Shown: positions 9,022-18,102, numbered from the stretch's first letter. The stretch is 64,000 bases of DNA from JAAZPG01 sp012797375 (GCA_937868205.1 CALMMC010000124.1:1-64000); one strand, 5' to 3'. A program made the numbers and translations. Notes: generated by a model from the letters alone, not told the origin.

Positions 9022-9232
9022 TGTATCCCGGGCCGGAGCTCGATGCAATGAAAGAGACAAGCCGCAACGGCCGGAGAGTCCGTCCGGCCCGAGCACCTCG
9101 CGTCCTCGTTTTCGTTCCCGGAGCCGTTGTCCTTCGAGGCCGGGCGAAGCCGTGCCGCCGGATCGGTCGCTGGATTTTTGGCACGCGATTTGCATATATA
9201 AGACGAAGAAGAGGTTTCGTTGAACCAAGTTG

Positions 9233-9261
9233 TTGACATCACGGAAAAAGGGGACTATGAT
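9233..9261 (+). promoter_or_regulatory. Strong sigma70-type promoter for the TPR protein
   Basis: TTGACA (9233-9238), a 17-base spacer and TATGAT (9256-9261). Because the -10 covers the upstream ATG codons near 9257-9260, translation must start at the later ATG (9290). Confidence 0.75.
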
Positions 9262-9289
9262 GCTAAAAAAATTTTTTGTGAGGTCCTCC

Positions 9290-10468
9290 ATGAAAAGGAT
9301 GCTGTTAACGGCCGTCGTATTTTCAATGATCGCGGGCGCCATCGCCTTCGCCCAGAGCGAAGCGGACCAGTTCTACATCAAGGCCATGCAAGCGTCCGCC
9401 CCGGCGGAGAAAGCCCGGCTGCTTAAGGAATACATCTCCAAGTTTTCCGGCCAGGGCAACCAGTACGACAGCTACGCCTACGCCAACCTCGCCATCATCC
9501 AATACCAGTCCAAGCAGTACAACGCCGAAACGATCGGCTTGGCGGAAAAGGCGGCCGCCAGCGGCAAGATCGACGATCAGATGAAGGGCGCCATGTACCA
9601 GATCGTGGCCGATATCCATCTCAAAACGAACCAGTTCGACAAGGCCAAAGCGGCCGCCCAGCAGGCCATTCAACACGCCAATGCGGCCAAGGGGAAAGAG
9701 GGGGAAGCGGCCAACGCCAAGATGTGGACTCAGACGATCGGCCAGGCGTACGTCCTGACGGCCAAGGCCCAGGAAAAAGCCGGCGACATCAAGGGGGCCA
9801 TCGACTCCTTCAACCATGCTTATACGACCCTCAAGTCCCCGGCCGTTCTCGGCGAGCTCAAGAAAATCGGAAAGGGCTATTACGATGCGCAGAAATATGC
9901 CCAGGCCGAGCCCATCTTCCGCTACCTGGCCGGAACGGGCCTGGACGCCGACAGCATGACGATTCTGGCCCAGATCCTCAACAAGCAGGGCAAGGAAGCC
10001 GAAGCCCTTCAAATGTTCAAGGACATGTACGCGAAGAACAAGACGGGGTCCATGGCTTATAACATCGGGATCATGCTGGCCAACGAGGCCAAAACAAACC
10101 CGGCCCTGGTCAACGATGCCGTCGCTTTTCTTCTCGACGCCAGCTTTCTTGACACGAAACGGTCGAAGCAGTGCACCGACATCGCCCGTTCCTTGTTCTT
10201 CGGCCAGGACAAGGAATGGAACGACCGGATCAAGATGATCGACGAGAGCCAGGCCCTCATCAAGGAATGGACCGATGCCATCAATTCCAAGTACGGCGAT
10301 AAAAGCGAGGAGGACCTGACTCCCGACGAGCGGCGGGAATTCCGCAAGCTCAAGGAATTGATCGACAAGGAAACGGTTGCGGTCAACAACCTCGTCGCCC
10401 AGATGAAAGCCGGATCGAGCAAGTTCGACGCCCTCGTGGCGTCGGCGAAAAAGCGCGTCGGCAAGTAA
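9290..10468 (+). CDS. Exported tetratricopeptide-repeat protein
   Basis: 392 aa. The start is fixed by the promoter at 9233-9261 and by GAGGTCCTCC upstream. MKRMLLTAVVFSMIAGAIAFAQ is a signal peptide cut after AFA. The rest is rich in Ala, Lys and Gln and forms helical TPR-like pairs (for example LKTNQFDKAKAAAQQAIQHA, KYAQAEPIFRYLAGTG, EAEALQMFKDMYAKN), ending with a lysine-rich helix. It is probably a periplasmic scaffold protein; partner unknown. It stands alone between a strong promoter and a strong terminator, which suggests high expression. Confidence 0.85.
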   Translation: MKRMLLTAVVFSMIAGAIAFAQSEADQFYIKAMQASAPAEKARLLKEYISKFSGQGNQYDSYAYANLAIIQYQSKQYNAETIGLAEKAAASGKIDDQMKGAMYQIVADIHLKTNQFDKAKAAAQQAIQHANAAKGKEGEAANAKMWTQTIGQAYVLTAKAQEKAGDIKGAIDSFNHAYTTLKSPAVLGELKKIGKGYYDAQKYAQAEPIFRYLAGTGLDADSMTILAQILNKQGKEAEALQMFKDMYAKNKTGSMAYNIGIMLANEAKTNPALVNDAVAFLLDASFLDTKRSKQCTDIARSLFFGQDKEWNDRIKMIDESQALIKEWTDAINSKYGDKSEEDLTPDERREFRKLKELIDKETVAVNNLVAQMKAGSSKFDALVASAKKRVGK

Positions 10469-10494
10469 GCTCCGGGCCGACGGACGGTCCGGCC

Positions 10495-10552
10495 ATCCCC
10501 CTCGCCTTCCCCGATCCGAAAGGAACGGAGGGAGCCGAGGGGGATTTTCTTT
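10495..10552 (+). terminator. Rho-independent terminator after the TPR gene
   Basis: A perfect 10-bp stem, ATCCCCCTCG (10495-10504) with CGAGGGGGAT (10536-10545), is followed by TTTCTTT. Confidence 0.8.
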
Positions 10553-10572
10553 AGAGAGGCGATTTCGCTAAA

Positions 10573-12573
10573 ATGAAGGACATGGACCGCTCCGCCGCCG
10601 CGGCGATCGACCGCCTCAGGAAGCAAATCGCTTATCACGAAAAGAAGTACTACCAGGACAACGATCCCCAGATTTCCGACGCGGAATTCGATGCCATGAT
10701 GAGGGATCTCCGGCGCCTGGAAGAAGCGCATCCCGAACTCATCGTCCCGGAATCGCCGACCCAGCGGGTCGGCGGACAACCGGTCGAAGGCTTTCCCTCC
10801 GTCCGGCACCGCACCCCGATGCTCAGCTTGGACAACGTGTATTCCGTCGAGGAATTCGAGGAATTCGAAAGCCGCCTCCTCCGCCTTCTCCCCGGCCGGA
10901 CGATCTCTTACGTCGCCGAGCTGAAAATCGACGGCCTGAGCGTCTCTCTCCTTTATCGGGACGGGCGCTTGATCCAAGCCGTGACCCGGGGAGACGGAAT
11001 CCAAGGCGACGACGTGACCGCCAACGCCCGGACGATCCGAACCTTGCCGCTGACCATCCCCGAACGGCGGGAGGTCGAGGTTCGGGGGGAAATCTACCTT
11101 CCGTTCGCCTCCTTCCAGGAAATCAACCGGGCCCGGGAGGCCCGCGAGGAGCCTCTCTTCGCCAATCCGCGCAACGCGGCCGCCGGCTCCATCCGCCTCC
11201 TTGATCCCCGGATCGTCGCCGCCCGCCGCCTCGACATGTTCCTTTATTACCTGACGATCGAGGGAAAGGAACCGGCTTCTCAGTGGGAGGAGCTGGAGTT
11301 GATTGGGGCCCTCGGCTTCAAGACCAATCCCCATTCACGGCGCTGTCCCGACGCGGCCGCGGTCATCGCCTTCTGGCGGGAATGGACCGACCGGCGCGAA
11401 ACGCTGGATTACGACGCCGACGGCGTCGTCATCAAGGTGGACGACGAAGAGCAGCGCCGGGAGCTGGGATTCACGGCGAAATTCCCCCGCGGAGCCGTTT
11501 CCTTCAAGTTCCCGGCGCGTCAGGCCGCGACCCGTCTCCGGGAGATCATCGTCCAGGTCGGCCGAACCGGAGCCCTCACTCCCGTCGCCGTCCTGGACCC
11601 GGTGAAAATCTCCGGGACGACCGTCTCCCGGGCGACTCTTCACAACGAGGATGAGATCCGCCGCAAGGACATCCGGATCGGCGACATCGTTCTGGTCGAA
11701 AGAAGCGGCGACGTCATCCCCCGGATCGTCGGCCCGATGAAGGAGCGTCGCACGGGCTCGGAAAAGGAGTTCGTCCCGCCGGGCCGCTGTCCGGTTTGCG
11801 GATCCCGCGTCCATCGGGCGGAGGAAGAGGTCGTCGCCCGCTGCGAGAATCCCTCCTGCCCGGCCAAGCTCCGGGAATCGCTCCTCCACTTCGCCGGACG
11901 GCGGGCGATGAACATCGAGGGGCTGGGCGAGGCGCTGGTCGACCAGCTGCTTGAAAAAAACCTCGTCGCTTCCCTCCCCGATCTCTTCGCGCTTCGAGCG
12001 GAAACCCTGGCCGCCTTGGAACGCATGGGTCCGAAAAGCTCCCAAAACCTCATCGAGGAAATCGAAAAATCGAAGGCCAACGATCTCGGGCGGCTGATCT
12101 TCGCCCTCGGCATCCGGCACGTGGGGGAAAAAACCGCCCGGACGCTGGCCGAACGGTATGCCGACATGGACGCCCTGGCCGCCGCCTCGGAAGAGGAGCT
12201 CCGCCTGATCGAAGATGTCGGCCCCGTGGTCGCCGAAAGCCTGGTCTTTTTTTTCCGCCAGCCGGAAAATCTCGATCTTCTGAAAAAGCTCAGGGCGGCG
12301 GGGGTGAATGTCCGATCGGAACGGAAGGCGCCGGCCGGCGACCGGCCGCTGACCGGAAAAACATTCGTCCTGACCGGAACGCTCAAAGGATACACACGGG
12401 AAGAAGCCCGGGCGGCCCTCGAAGCCCGGGGAGCCGCGGTCACGGATTCGATCTCGAAGAAAACAACCTATCTTATCGCCGGAGCCGAGGCGGGATCGAA
12501 GCTCGAGAAGGCCCGCAAGCTCGGCGTTCCGGTCCTAACCGAAAAGGAATTGGACGCCTTCCTCCGGGATTAG
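10573..12573 (+). CDS. ligA: NAD-dependent DNA ligase
   Basis: 666 aa, standard LigA length. Order of domains: Ia (YHEKKYYQ), adenylation with the AMP-lysine K118 in AELKIDGLS, OB fold, a four-cysteine zinc finger (CPVCGS...CENPSCP), HhH repeats, and a C-terminal BRCT (LTGKTFVLTGTLKGYT). It seals nicks in replication and repair using NAD. ATG at 10573 is the first start; a second ATG at 10582 (MDRSAAAA) may be the true one because TAAAAT at the first start could be a -10. Confidence 0.97.
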   Translation: MKDMDRSAAAAIDRLRKQIAYHEKKYYQDNDPQISDAEFDAMMRDLRRLEEAHPELIVPESPTQRVGGQPVEGFPSVRHRTPMLSLDNVYSVEEFEEFESRLLRLLPGRTISYVAELKIDGLSVSLLYRDGRLIQAVTRGDGIQGDDVTANARTIRTLPLTIPERREVEVRGEIYLPFASFQEINRAREAREEPLFANPRNAAAGSIRLLDPRIVAARRLDMFLYYLTIEGKEPASQWEELELIGALGFKTNPHSRRCPDAAAVIAFWREWTDRRETLDYDADGVVIKVDDEEQRRELGFTAKFPRGAVSFKFPARQAATRLREIIVQVGRTGALTPVAVLDPVKISGTTVSRATLHNEDEIRRKDIRIGDIVLVERSGDVIPRIVGPMKERRTGSEKEFVPPGRCPVCGSRVHRAEEEVVARCENPSCPAKLRESLLHFAGRRAMNIEGLGEALVDQLLEKNLVASLPDLFALRAETLAALERMGPKSSQNLIEEIEKSKANDLGRLIFALGIRHVGEKTARTLAERYADMDALAAASEEELRLIEDVGPVVAESLVFFFRQPENLDLLKKLRAAGVNVRSERKAPAGDRPLTGKTFVLTGTLKGYTREEARAALEARGAAVTDSISKKTTYLIAGAEAGSKLEKARKLGVPVLTEKELDAFLRD

Positions 12574-12597
12574 AAGAGGGGGCGGTTCCGGCCGGTT

Positions 12598-14181
12598 TTA
12601 TCGTTTTTTCTTAGGCCCAAAAATGTCGGAGGTAAAGAGGCTCTTGCCTTTCTTATCCTCGGTCCCGCCGCCCATCGATTCCAACTCCTGCCGGGCGGCT
12701 TGATGACCGGGCTCGATTTCAAGGGCCCGCTCAAATTGTCTTTTTGCCCGGGTGTTGAGGCCTTCCTTCTTGTAAAGGATGCCCAAACCGACGATTCCTT
12801 CCGGATTCCAAGGCTCCAGCTCGACCGCCCGGAGAAAATTCTTCTCCGCTTTCTTGCTTAAACCGCGGATCTTCGATTGGGCCAGGGCTAAGAGAAGAAA
12901 ATAATCGCCCTTGTTGTCGTTCATCCGGACGGCTTCCTCGAGGTACTGGACCGCTTCATCGTAGCGGGCTTGGTTGTACAGGGTTTTCCCCTGCCGGAAC
13001 CTCGTATCCGCGCTCCGACCGGGATCCCGGTCGGTCTCGTCGGCCGGCGGGGCGGATTCGACCTCGGCGGCGGCGCCGTTGGCTGTCGTCAGCGCCTTGT
13101 AAGACTTGGTGATGCGGTCGAAAAGTTCATCGATCTGCTTTTTGATCTGGGGATCGAGGGTTCGACCGAACCGGTCGGGATGGAATTTCCGGGCCAAGGC
13201 GAAATAAGCTTTCTTGACTTCGGCCTCGCTCGCTGACGGATACAACCCGAACAATTGATGGTGGTCGAGCTTGGTCATGCGCTTGCGAAGCTCGACCGCC
13301 TCATAAATGGCTTCATCGAGCTCCTGGGAGGCCTTATCGGCCGCTTCTTCCGCGGCCTTAGGGGGTTTCACGGATTTGGGCGGTTCCGGCGGCTTGGGCG
13401 GTTCCGCGGGCACGGCCGGCTCGGCGGAGAGGAGCGGTTCGTCGGAAAATGGAAAAGACGGAGCCGCCGCGGCCGGCGGCGCCTCAACCGCGGGCTCGGC
13501 AATCATGGCCGGCTCGGGAATGCTCTTGAATTCCACCAGGTCAAGGCAATACAGCAGAAAAAGGGTTTTCCAGAACCAGTTGGGATCGGACGCGTCCCAC
13601 GTCATGATGTATTCGATGTTGACCGATCCGTCGAGCCGATGCCAGAGGGCCCGCTCTTTCTCGTCGATGCTCGAAAGGAGCTCGCCCTCCTTGGCGACGA
13701 GAGCCTTGCCGAAAAAGAAGGAATGGATCGCCGGGTGGAAAGACATCGCCCGGACGCCTTTTTCGATCAGGAGCGGAAGGTTGACTCGAAGCTGAAAATC
13801 CGCGTCCAAGTAGCGTTCCCGCGGGTCAAAAGAGTAGGTGGCGTCGAAAAAGACGAAGCATCCCAGAATGACGGCGTACATCTGGGCCAGGACGCCGTCA
13901 TAAAGGCCCCTCTGCGAGATGACCCGGTTCTGAACCAGGACCTCGCCCAGGAGCATGTCCGGCCGGACGAAGCGGCCGATTCCAGCGAACGCTTCGGCCG
14001 AGATCTTCCCCGTCCGCAAAAGGATTTCCCCGAGCCGCTCCTCCGAGACGTTGGTTTGGGCGTGGATCAGGCCCCCATCCTGAAAGAAGAAGGCTTTTTC
14101 GATGCCCGTGCGAGAAAACGCAAGCTTCCCTGTCTTTTTACCGAAGTAAACGTCTTTGAGGTGGAGAGCGATATGGTTCAC
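12598..14181 (-). CDS. DUF4388 (PatA N-terminal-like) - J domain - TPR protein
   Basis: 527 aa from a GTG at 14181, chosen because promoter-like elements (14189-14216) lie directly upstream. Residues 1-200 resemble DUF4388 domains (GKLAFSR...KAFFFQDGGLIHAQT). A Pro/Ala-rich linker (PEPPKPPEPPKSVKPPK region) leads to a J domain around residues 310-375 with the HPD motif (ARKFHPDRFG), then about three TPRs. J domains recruit DnaK. The architecture suggests a chaperone-linked regulatory or motility-related protein; role inferred only. It converges with ligA 24 bases away. Confidence 0.82.
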   Translation of the reverse strand: MNHIALHLKDVYFGKKTGKLAFSRTGIEKAFFFQDGGLIHAQTNVSEERLGEILLRTGKISAEAFAGIGRFVRPDMLLGEVLVQNRVISQRGLYDGVLAQMYAVILGCFVFFDATYSFDPRERYLDADFQLRVNLPLLIEKGVRAMSFHPAIHSFFFGKALVAKEGELLSSIDEKERALWHRLDGSVNIEYIMTWDASDPNWFWKTLFLLYCLDLVEFKSIPEPAMIAEPAVEAPPAAAAPSFPFSDEPLLSAEPAVPAEPPKPPEPPKSVKPPKAAEEAADKASQELDEAIYEAVELRKRMTKLDHHQLFGLYPSASEAEVKKAYFALARKFHPDRFGRTLDPQIKKQIDELFDRITKSYKALTTANGAAAEVESAPPADETDRDPGRSADTRFRQGKTLYNQARYDEAVQYLEEAVRMNDNKGDYFLLLALAQSKIRGLSKKAEKNFLRAVELEPWNPEGIVGLGILYKKEGLNTRAKRQFERALEIEPGHQAARQELESMGGGTEDKKGKSLFTSDIFGPKKKR

Positions 14182-14188
14182 TGAGCTT

Positions 14189-14216
14189 ATTTTAACGAAA
14201 ACAAGGAAAATATCAA
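14189..14216 (-). promoter_or_regulatory. Promoter-like sequence ahead of the DUF4388-J-TPR gene
   Basis: On the minus strand, TTGATA (14211-14216) and TAAAAT (14189-14194) are 16 bases apart. The -10 ends 7 bases before the GTG, so the message would be leaderless or nearly so. Confidence 0.45.
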
Positions 14217-14254
14217 AATTTGGCCCGTCCACGGATTTATGCTAATTTGAAGAC

Positions 14255-15109
14255 ATGAAAATCGCCCTGGCCCAGTATTCGCCGGTTTTGGGAGATATCC
14301 CCCGGAACCTCGACTCCCACCTCGAGCTCTCCGCCAAAGCCCGCCGGGCCGGGGCCGATCTCCTCGTTTTTCCAGAGCTGAGTCTGAGCGGCTATCGGCT
14401 GCGCGATCTCGTCGCCGAAACCGCCTTGGACCCTCGCTCCTCCCGGACATTCGCCTCCCTGCGCGAGGCCAGCCGCGCTGTGGCCCTGGTCGTGGGATTC
14501 GTCGAAGAGTCGCCCCTGGAAAAGGGGTTGTTTTATAACTCCGCCGCCTTTCTTCACAAGGGATCCCTCCTCCATGTCTACCGAAAGGTTTTCCTGCCCA
14601 ATTCCGGCATGTTCGAAGAAATGCGCTTTTTCGCTCCGGGACGGACCTTCCGCTCCTTTCCAACGCCCTGGGGCCGGGCGGGCCTTCTGATCTGCCGCGA
14701 TTTCCTCCATCTCAACGCGCATTATCTCCTGTTCGCCGACGGAGCCGAGATCATTCTCGCCGTCAGCGCCGCCCCTGGCCGGGGCGTCGGCGAAGAGAAC
14801 GGATTCACCTCCTGCCGGATGTGGGAAGGGATCGGGGAAACCGTCTCCCGGGTCACCACCTCCTTCGTCGTTTATTGCAACCGGGTCGGGATCGAGGACG
14901 GAGCGGTCTTCGCCGGAGGTTCATTCGTCTACGATCCTTTCGGCCGGCGCGTCGCCCAGGCCCCCTATTTCGAGCCGCATCTTCTCCTGGCTGATCTCGA
15001 TCCCGCCGCCGTCCGCAAGGCCCGCCAAGCCCTGACCCTCAAACGCGACGACCGTCCGGACATCACCTTGGCCAACCTCGAAAGGATGATCCATCGCGAT
15101 GCGCATTAA
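14255..15109 (+). CDS. Carbon-nitrogen hydrolase: glutaminase partner of NAD synthetase
   Basis: 284 aa nitrilase-superfamily enzyme. The Glu-Lys-Cys triad is visible in VFPELSLSGY, YRKVFLP and LLICRDF. In fused glutamine-dependent NAD synthetases this domain is N-terminal and feeds ammonia to the synthetase; here it is a separate gene whose last 11 bases overlap nadE. The role as the glutaminase subunit is inferred from this overlap. TATGCT near 14239 ends only about 11 bases before the ATG. Confidence 0.85.
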   Translation: MKIALAQYSPVLGDIPRNLDSHLELSAKARRAGADLLVFPELSLSGYRLRDLVAETALDPRSSRTFASLREASRAVALVVGFVEESPLEKGLFYNSAAFLHKGSLLHVYRKVFLPNSGMFEEMRFFAPGRTFRSFPTPWGRAGLLICRDFLHLNAHYLLFADGAEIILAVSAAPGRGVGEENGFTSCRMWEGIGETVSRVTTSFVVYCNRVGIEDGAVFAGGSFVYDPFGRRVAQAPYFEPHLLLADLDPAAVRKARQALTLKRDDRPDITLANLERMIHRDAH

Positions 15110-15911
15110 CGCTCTCTTCGTCGAAAAGATCCTGACCGGCTTTATCCGCGGGGAGCTGGCCAAGCGCGGCTTCAAAAAAGGGATTCTCGGCTTGTCGGGG
15201 GGGCTGGATTCGGCCGTCTGCGCCGTCTTGGCCGCCCGGGCGCTCGGCCCGAAAAATACGATCGCCTTGATCATGCCCTACGGCCGCGGATTCGGCCCGG
15301 ATCTTGAGGACGCCCGGGACACGGCCCGGCGATTGAAAATCGACGCCCGAACGATCGACATCGCCCCGATGGTCGACGCCTACTTCAAGAGACACCCGAG
15401 CGGCGACCTTCTCCTCAAGGGAAATAAGATGGCCCGCGAGCGGATGTCCATCCTCTACGACTGGTCGGCCCGGGAAAAGGCGCTTATCCTGGGAACGAGC
15501 AACAAGAGCGAGCTTCTCATCGGCTACGGGACGATCCACGGCGACTTAGCCTGCGCCGTCAATCCGTTGGGCGACTTGTATAAGACTCAGGTTCGAGAGC
15601 TGGCCCTTCACCTGGGCCTGCCGGAGCGCATCCGGACGAAGGCGCCGACGGCCGGGCTTTGGGCCGGTCAGACGGACGAGGAGGAAATCGGCCTGACGTA
15701 CGATGTCCTCGACGAGATTCTCGAACTCTTGGTCGAAGGCCGGGAAACCGCGGCCGAAGTCGCGGCCCGCGGCTTCCCCAAAAAGCAGGTTGAGAAAATC
15801 GCCGGCCTCATCCGCCGGTCGGAGTTCAAAAGGCAGATGCCCCCGATCGTCAAGCTTTCCCACCGGACGATCGGACACGATTTTCTTTATCCCCTTGAAC
15901 GGGGCCGTTGA
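15099..15911 (+). CDS. nadE: NAD synthetase (ammonia-utilising domain)
   Basis: 270 aa. LGLSGGLDSAV is the PP-loop that adenylates NaAD; GTSNKSELLIGYGTIHGD and NPLGDLYKTQVR are NadE signatures. It converts deamido-NAD to NAD. The separate nitrilase gene overlapping upstream should supply ammonia from glutamine. nadD, the preceding step, is also in this window (19200-20036). rsmI starts 4 bases after the stop. Confidence 0.95.
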   Translation: MRINALFVEKILTGFIRGELAKRGFKKGILGLSGGLDSAVCAVLAARALGPKNTIALIMPYGRGFGPDLEDARDTARRLKIDARTIDIAPMVDAYFKRHPSGDLLLKGNKMARERMSILYDWSAREKALILGTSNKSELLIGYGTIHGDLACAVNPLGDLYKTQVRELALHLGLPERIRTKAPTAGLWAGQTDEEEIGLTYDVLDEILELLVEGRETAAEVAARGFPKKQVEKIAGLIRRSEFKRQMPPIVKLSHRTIGHDFLYPLERGR

Positions 15912-15914
15912 GCC

Positions 15915-16619
15915 GTGATCGGGACGCTCTATCTCGTCGCCACGCCAATCGGAAACCTGGAAGACATCACGTTTCGGGCGATCCGCGTCCTCCGGGAAGC
16001 GGATCTCGTCGCCTGCGAAGACACCCGCCAGACCCTCAAGCTGCTCAACAAGTACGACCTGAGGAAAAGCCTGATCAGCTTCTACGAGTACCGGGAAAAG
16101 CAGCGGATTCCCCGCTTGCTCGATCTTCTTCAATCCGGAAAGTCGGTCGCCCTGGTGACGGACGCCGGCACGCCGGGAGTTTCCGATCCAGGTTTCCGCC
16201 TTGTCCGGGAGGCGGTCCGCCTCCAAATCCCCGTCGTTCCTGTTCCCGGCCCGGCGGCCGTGATCGCGGCTTTGGCCGCGTCCGGCCTGCCGACGCACCG
16301 GTTTCTTTTCATGGGCTTCGCGCCTCCCAAGCGGGAAGCCTTGCGTAAAACGCTCCTGTCGATCCGGGAAGAAGAAGGAACGGTCATCTTCTATCTCCCG
16401 GCCCGGAAAATCGAGCTTTTTCTAGAAACCCTTCCGGCGGATTTCGCGGACCGTCTTGTCGTCATCGCCCGGGAAATGACGAAGATCCACGAAGAATTCC
16501 TCCGGGGAACCCCGGCCGGGCTCCTTGAAATCGCCAAAAGGCGCGAATTCAAAGGAGAAGTTACGATTCTCATCCACGGAGCCGGAAGAAGGGAAGCCGG
16601 TTCGGATCGTTCCGGCTGA
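15915..16619 (+). CDS. rsmI: 16S rRNA (cytidine1402-2'-O)-methyltransferase
   Basis: 234 aa from a GTG at 15915. LYLVATPIGNLEDIT, ACEDTRQT, VTDAGTPGVSDPG and PVPGPAAVIAAL are the hallmark motifs of the RsmI/YraL SAM-dependent family. It methylates the ribose of C1402 in the decoding centre. The usual C-terminal extension is short. Confidence 0.95.
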   Translation: MIGTLYLVATPIGNLEDITFRAIRVLREADLVACEDTRQTLKLLNKYDLRKSLISFYEYREKQRIPRLLDLLQSGKSVALVTDAGTPGVSDPGFRLVREAVRLQIPVVPVPGPAAVIAALAASGLPTHRFLFMGFAPPKREALRKTLLSIREEEGTVIFYLPARKIELFLETLPADFADRLVVIAREMTKIHEEFLRGTPAGLLEIAKRREFKGEVTILIHGAGRREAGSDRSG

Positions 16620-16748
16620 AGCTGGAATTTTCGAATTTTTTTCTTTTTTAAAGAATATTTCCGAACAGCAGAAACATAGAGACTTTATTTTATTAATTAT
16701 CAATTATTTATAATTTAAATAATAATTAAATAATTTTTTTAATATTAC

Positions 16749-16777
16749 TTGACAATATACCGCTTAGATATTATATT
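16749..16777 (+). promoter_or_regulatory. Sigma70-type promoter of the Hsp20 gene in an AT-rich region
   Basis: TTGACA (16749-16754), 17-base spacer, TATATT (16772-16777). The 120 bases upstream (about 16625-16748) are almost all A and T, unlike the rest of the window, and could act as an UP-element or bent DNA. An imperfect inverted repeat GGCCGCTTATAAGGCC sits just downstream at about 16784-16799, where an operator could act. Confidence 0.7.
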
Positions 16778-16829
16778 GGACTTGGCCGCTTATAAGGCCG
16801 ATAACGAAAAATTAATCAGGAGGTTCAAT

Positions 16830-17294
16830 ATGGCTATCATCAGATGGGATCCCTTTCGCGACATGATGACGCTGAGGGAAAAAATGAACCGGCTTTTCGA
16901 CGACTCTCTGTCCCAAAAGGGAGAGGAGAGAGACATGTTCACGAGCAACTGGTCGCCGGCCGTCGATATCTATGAGACCGGCAACGAGCTCGTTCTGACC
17001 GCGGAAGTGCCCGGCATCGACGAGAAAGACATCGAAATCAAGGTCGAGGACAACACCCTGACCCTCAAGGGCGAACGCAAGTTCGAGAAGGAGACCAAGG
17101 AGGAGAACTTCCACCGGATTGAAAGATCCTACGGCTCGTTCTTCCGGGCTTTCTCCCTGCCCAACTCGATCGATGCCGACCGCATTCAAGCCGAGCACGA
17201 AAACGGCGTTCTCCGGGTGGTCATGCCCAAACGGCAGGAACTCAAGCCGAAGACGGTCAAGATTCTCAAGCCTTCTGAAAAATCGAAAAAGTAA
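16830..17294 (+). CDS. Small heat-shock protein, Hsp20/alpha-crystallin family
   Basis: 154 aa from ATG at 16830, seven bases after AGGAGG. MAIIRWDPFRDMMTLREKMN is the usual Hsp20 opening. The alpha-crystallin domain runs about residues 45-140 (VDIYETGNELVLTAEVPGI...NGVLRVVMPK). It ends with a lysine-rich tail (KILKPSEKSKK) carrying an I-L-K-like anchor. It is an ATP-independent holdase. It is monocistronic, with its own promoter and terminator. Confidence 0.95.
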   Translation: MAIIRWDPFRDMMTLREKMNRLFDDSLSQKGEERDMFTSNWSPAVDIYETGNELVLTAEVPGIDEKDIEIKVEDNTLTLKGERKFEKETKEENFHRIERSYGSFFRAFSLPNSIDADRIQAEHENGVLRVVMPKRQELKPKTVKILKPSEKSKK

Positions 17295-17318
17295 CGACGG
17301 ATCCCCTCCTCCGCCGTA

Positions 17319-17352
17319 AAAATGACGGGGCGAAAGCCCCGTCATTTTTTTT
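17319..17352. terminator. Terminator between convergent hsp20 and comF
   Basis: GACGGGGC-GAAA-GCCCCGTC stem-loop flanked by A-rich sequence upstream and eight T downstream, so it can serve both strands. Confidence 0.85.
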
Positions 17353-17362
17353 CTCCGCCGTT

Positions 17363-18100
17363 TCAAGCCTGGGCGACGGTCACGGCCCTCACCTCGGCCA
17401 CCCCCGCTCCTCTGAGGACGCGGGCGCATTCCCCCAGCGTCGAGCCCGTCGTGTAGACATCGTCGACCAGGAGAACGATTCTCCCCTCGACCGCGCGTTT
17501 CCGGCCGACGGCATAGGCGCCGCGGACATTCTCAATCCGGTCGCGGCGCTCCAGGGACGTCTGCGGCGGCGTGCTCCGGATCTTTTGGAGGACCTTGTGG
17601 GCGACCGGGATTCCGGTCCGCCGCCCGATGTCCCGGGCGATATCCGCGGATTGATTGAATCCCCGCTCCCGGCGGCGTTTCTTATAAAGCGGAACCGGAA
17701 CGATCAGATCGACATCCCGCCACAGCTCCCCGTCCCTCCGGAGGGATTCGTGGATCGCTTTTCCGAGGATGGGGGCCAGCGGCCGGCATTTCCCGTACTT
17801 CAGGAGTAAAAGGACATCCTTGAGAACGCCCCGGTAGCGGCCGGCCGAACGGTGCCGGCTGAAAGACGGCGGGGACGCCGCGCAGGCGCCGCAGGCATGG
17901 CTTTCTCCGGCCCCCTCGTACAGCTTTCCGCAAAAGGGACATTTCGGAGAACGGGAAAGCTCGATTCGCTCCAGACAATCCCGGCAAAGGATCCGCTCGC
18001 CGGGCTTTTCCAAAAGCCGGCCGCATATTTTGCAGAACGAAGGAAAGAACGCGAGCTCGGCCAGTCGGCCGATTTTCGAAAAAAGCGGCGCCTGGGCCAA
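17363..18100 (-). CDS. comF: ComF family phosphoribosyltransferase-like competence protein
   Basis: 245 aa. Two N-terminal zinc-ribbon Cys pairs (CKICGRLL, CRDC; CPFCGKLY, CGAC) precede a PRTase domain: VPVPLYKKRRRERGFNQS and the PRPP loop LLVDDVYTTGSTL. ComF is needed for DNA uptake in naturally competent bacteria, where it acts on the cytoplasmic side with the ComFA helicase or primosome. It is the last gene of the rplU operon; comEA and dprA occur elsewhere in the window. Confidence 0.93.
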   Translation of the reverse strand: MAQAPLFSKIGRLAELAFFPSFCKICGRLLEKPGERILCRDCLERIELSRSPKCPFCGKLYEGAGESHACGACAASPPSFSRHRSAGRYRGVLKDVLLLLKYGKCRPLAPILGKAIHESLRRDGELWRDVDLIVPVPLYKKRRRERGFNQSADIARDIGRRTGIPVAHKVLQKIRSTPPQTSLERRDRIENVRGAYAVGRKRAVEGRIVLLVDDVYTTGSTLGECARVLRGAGVAEVRAVTVAQA

Positions 18101-18102
18101 AA

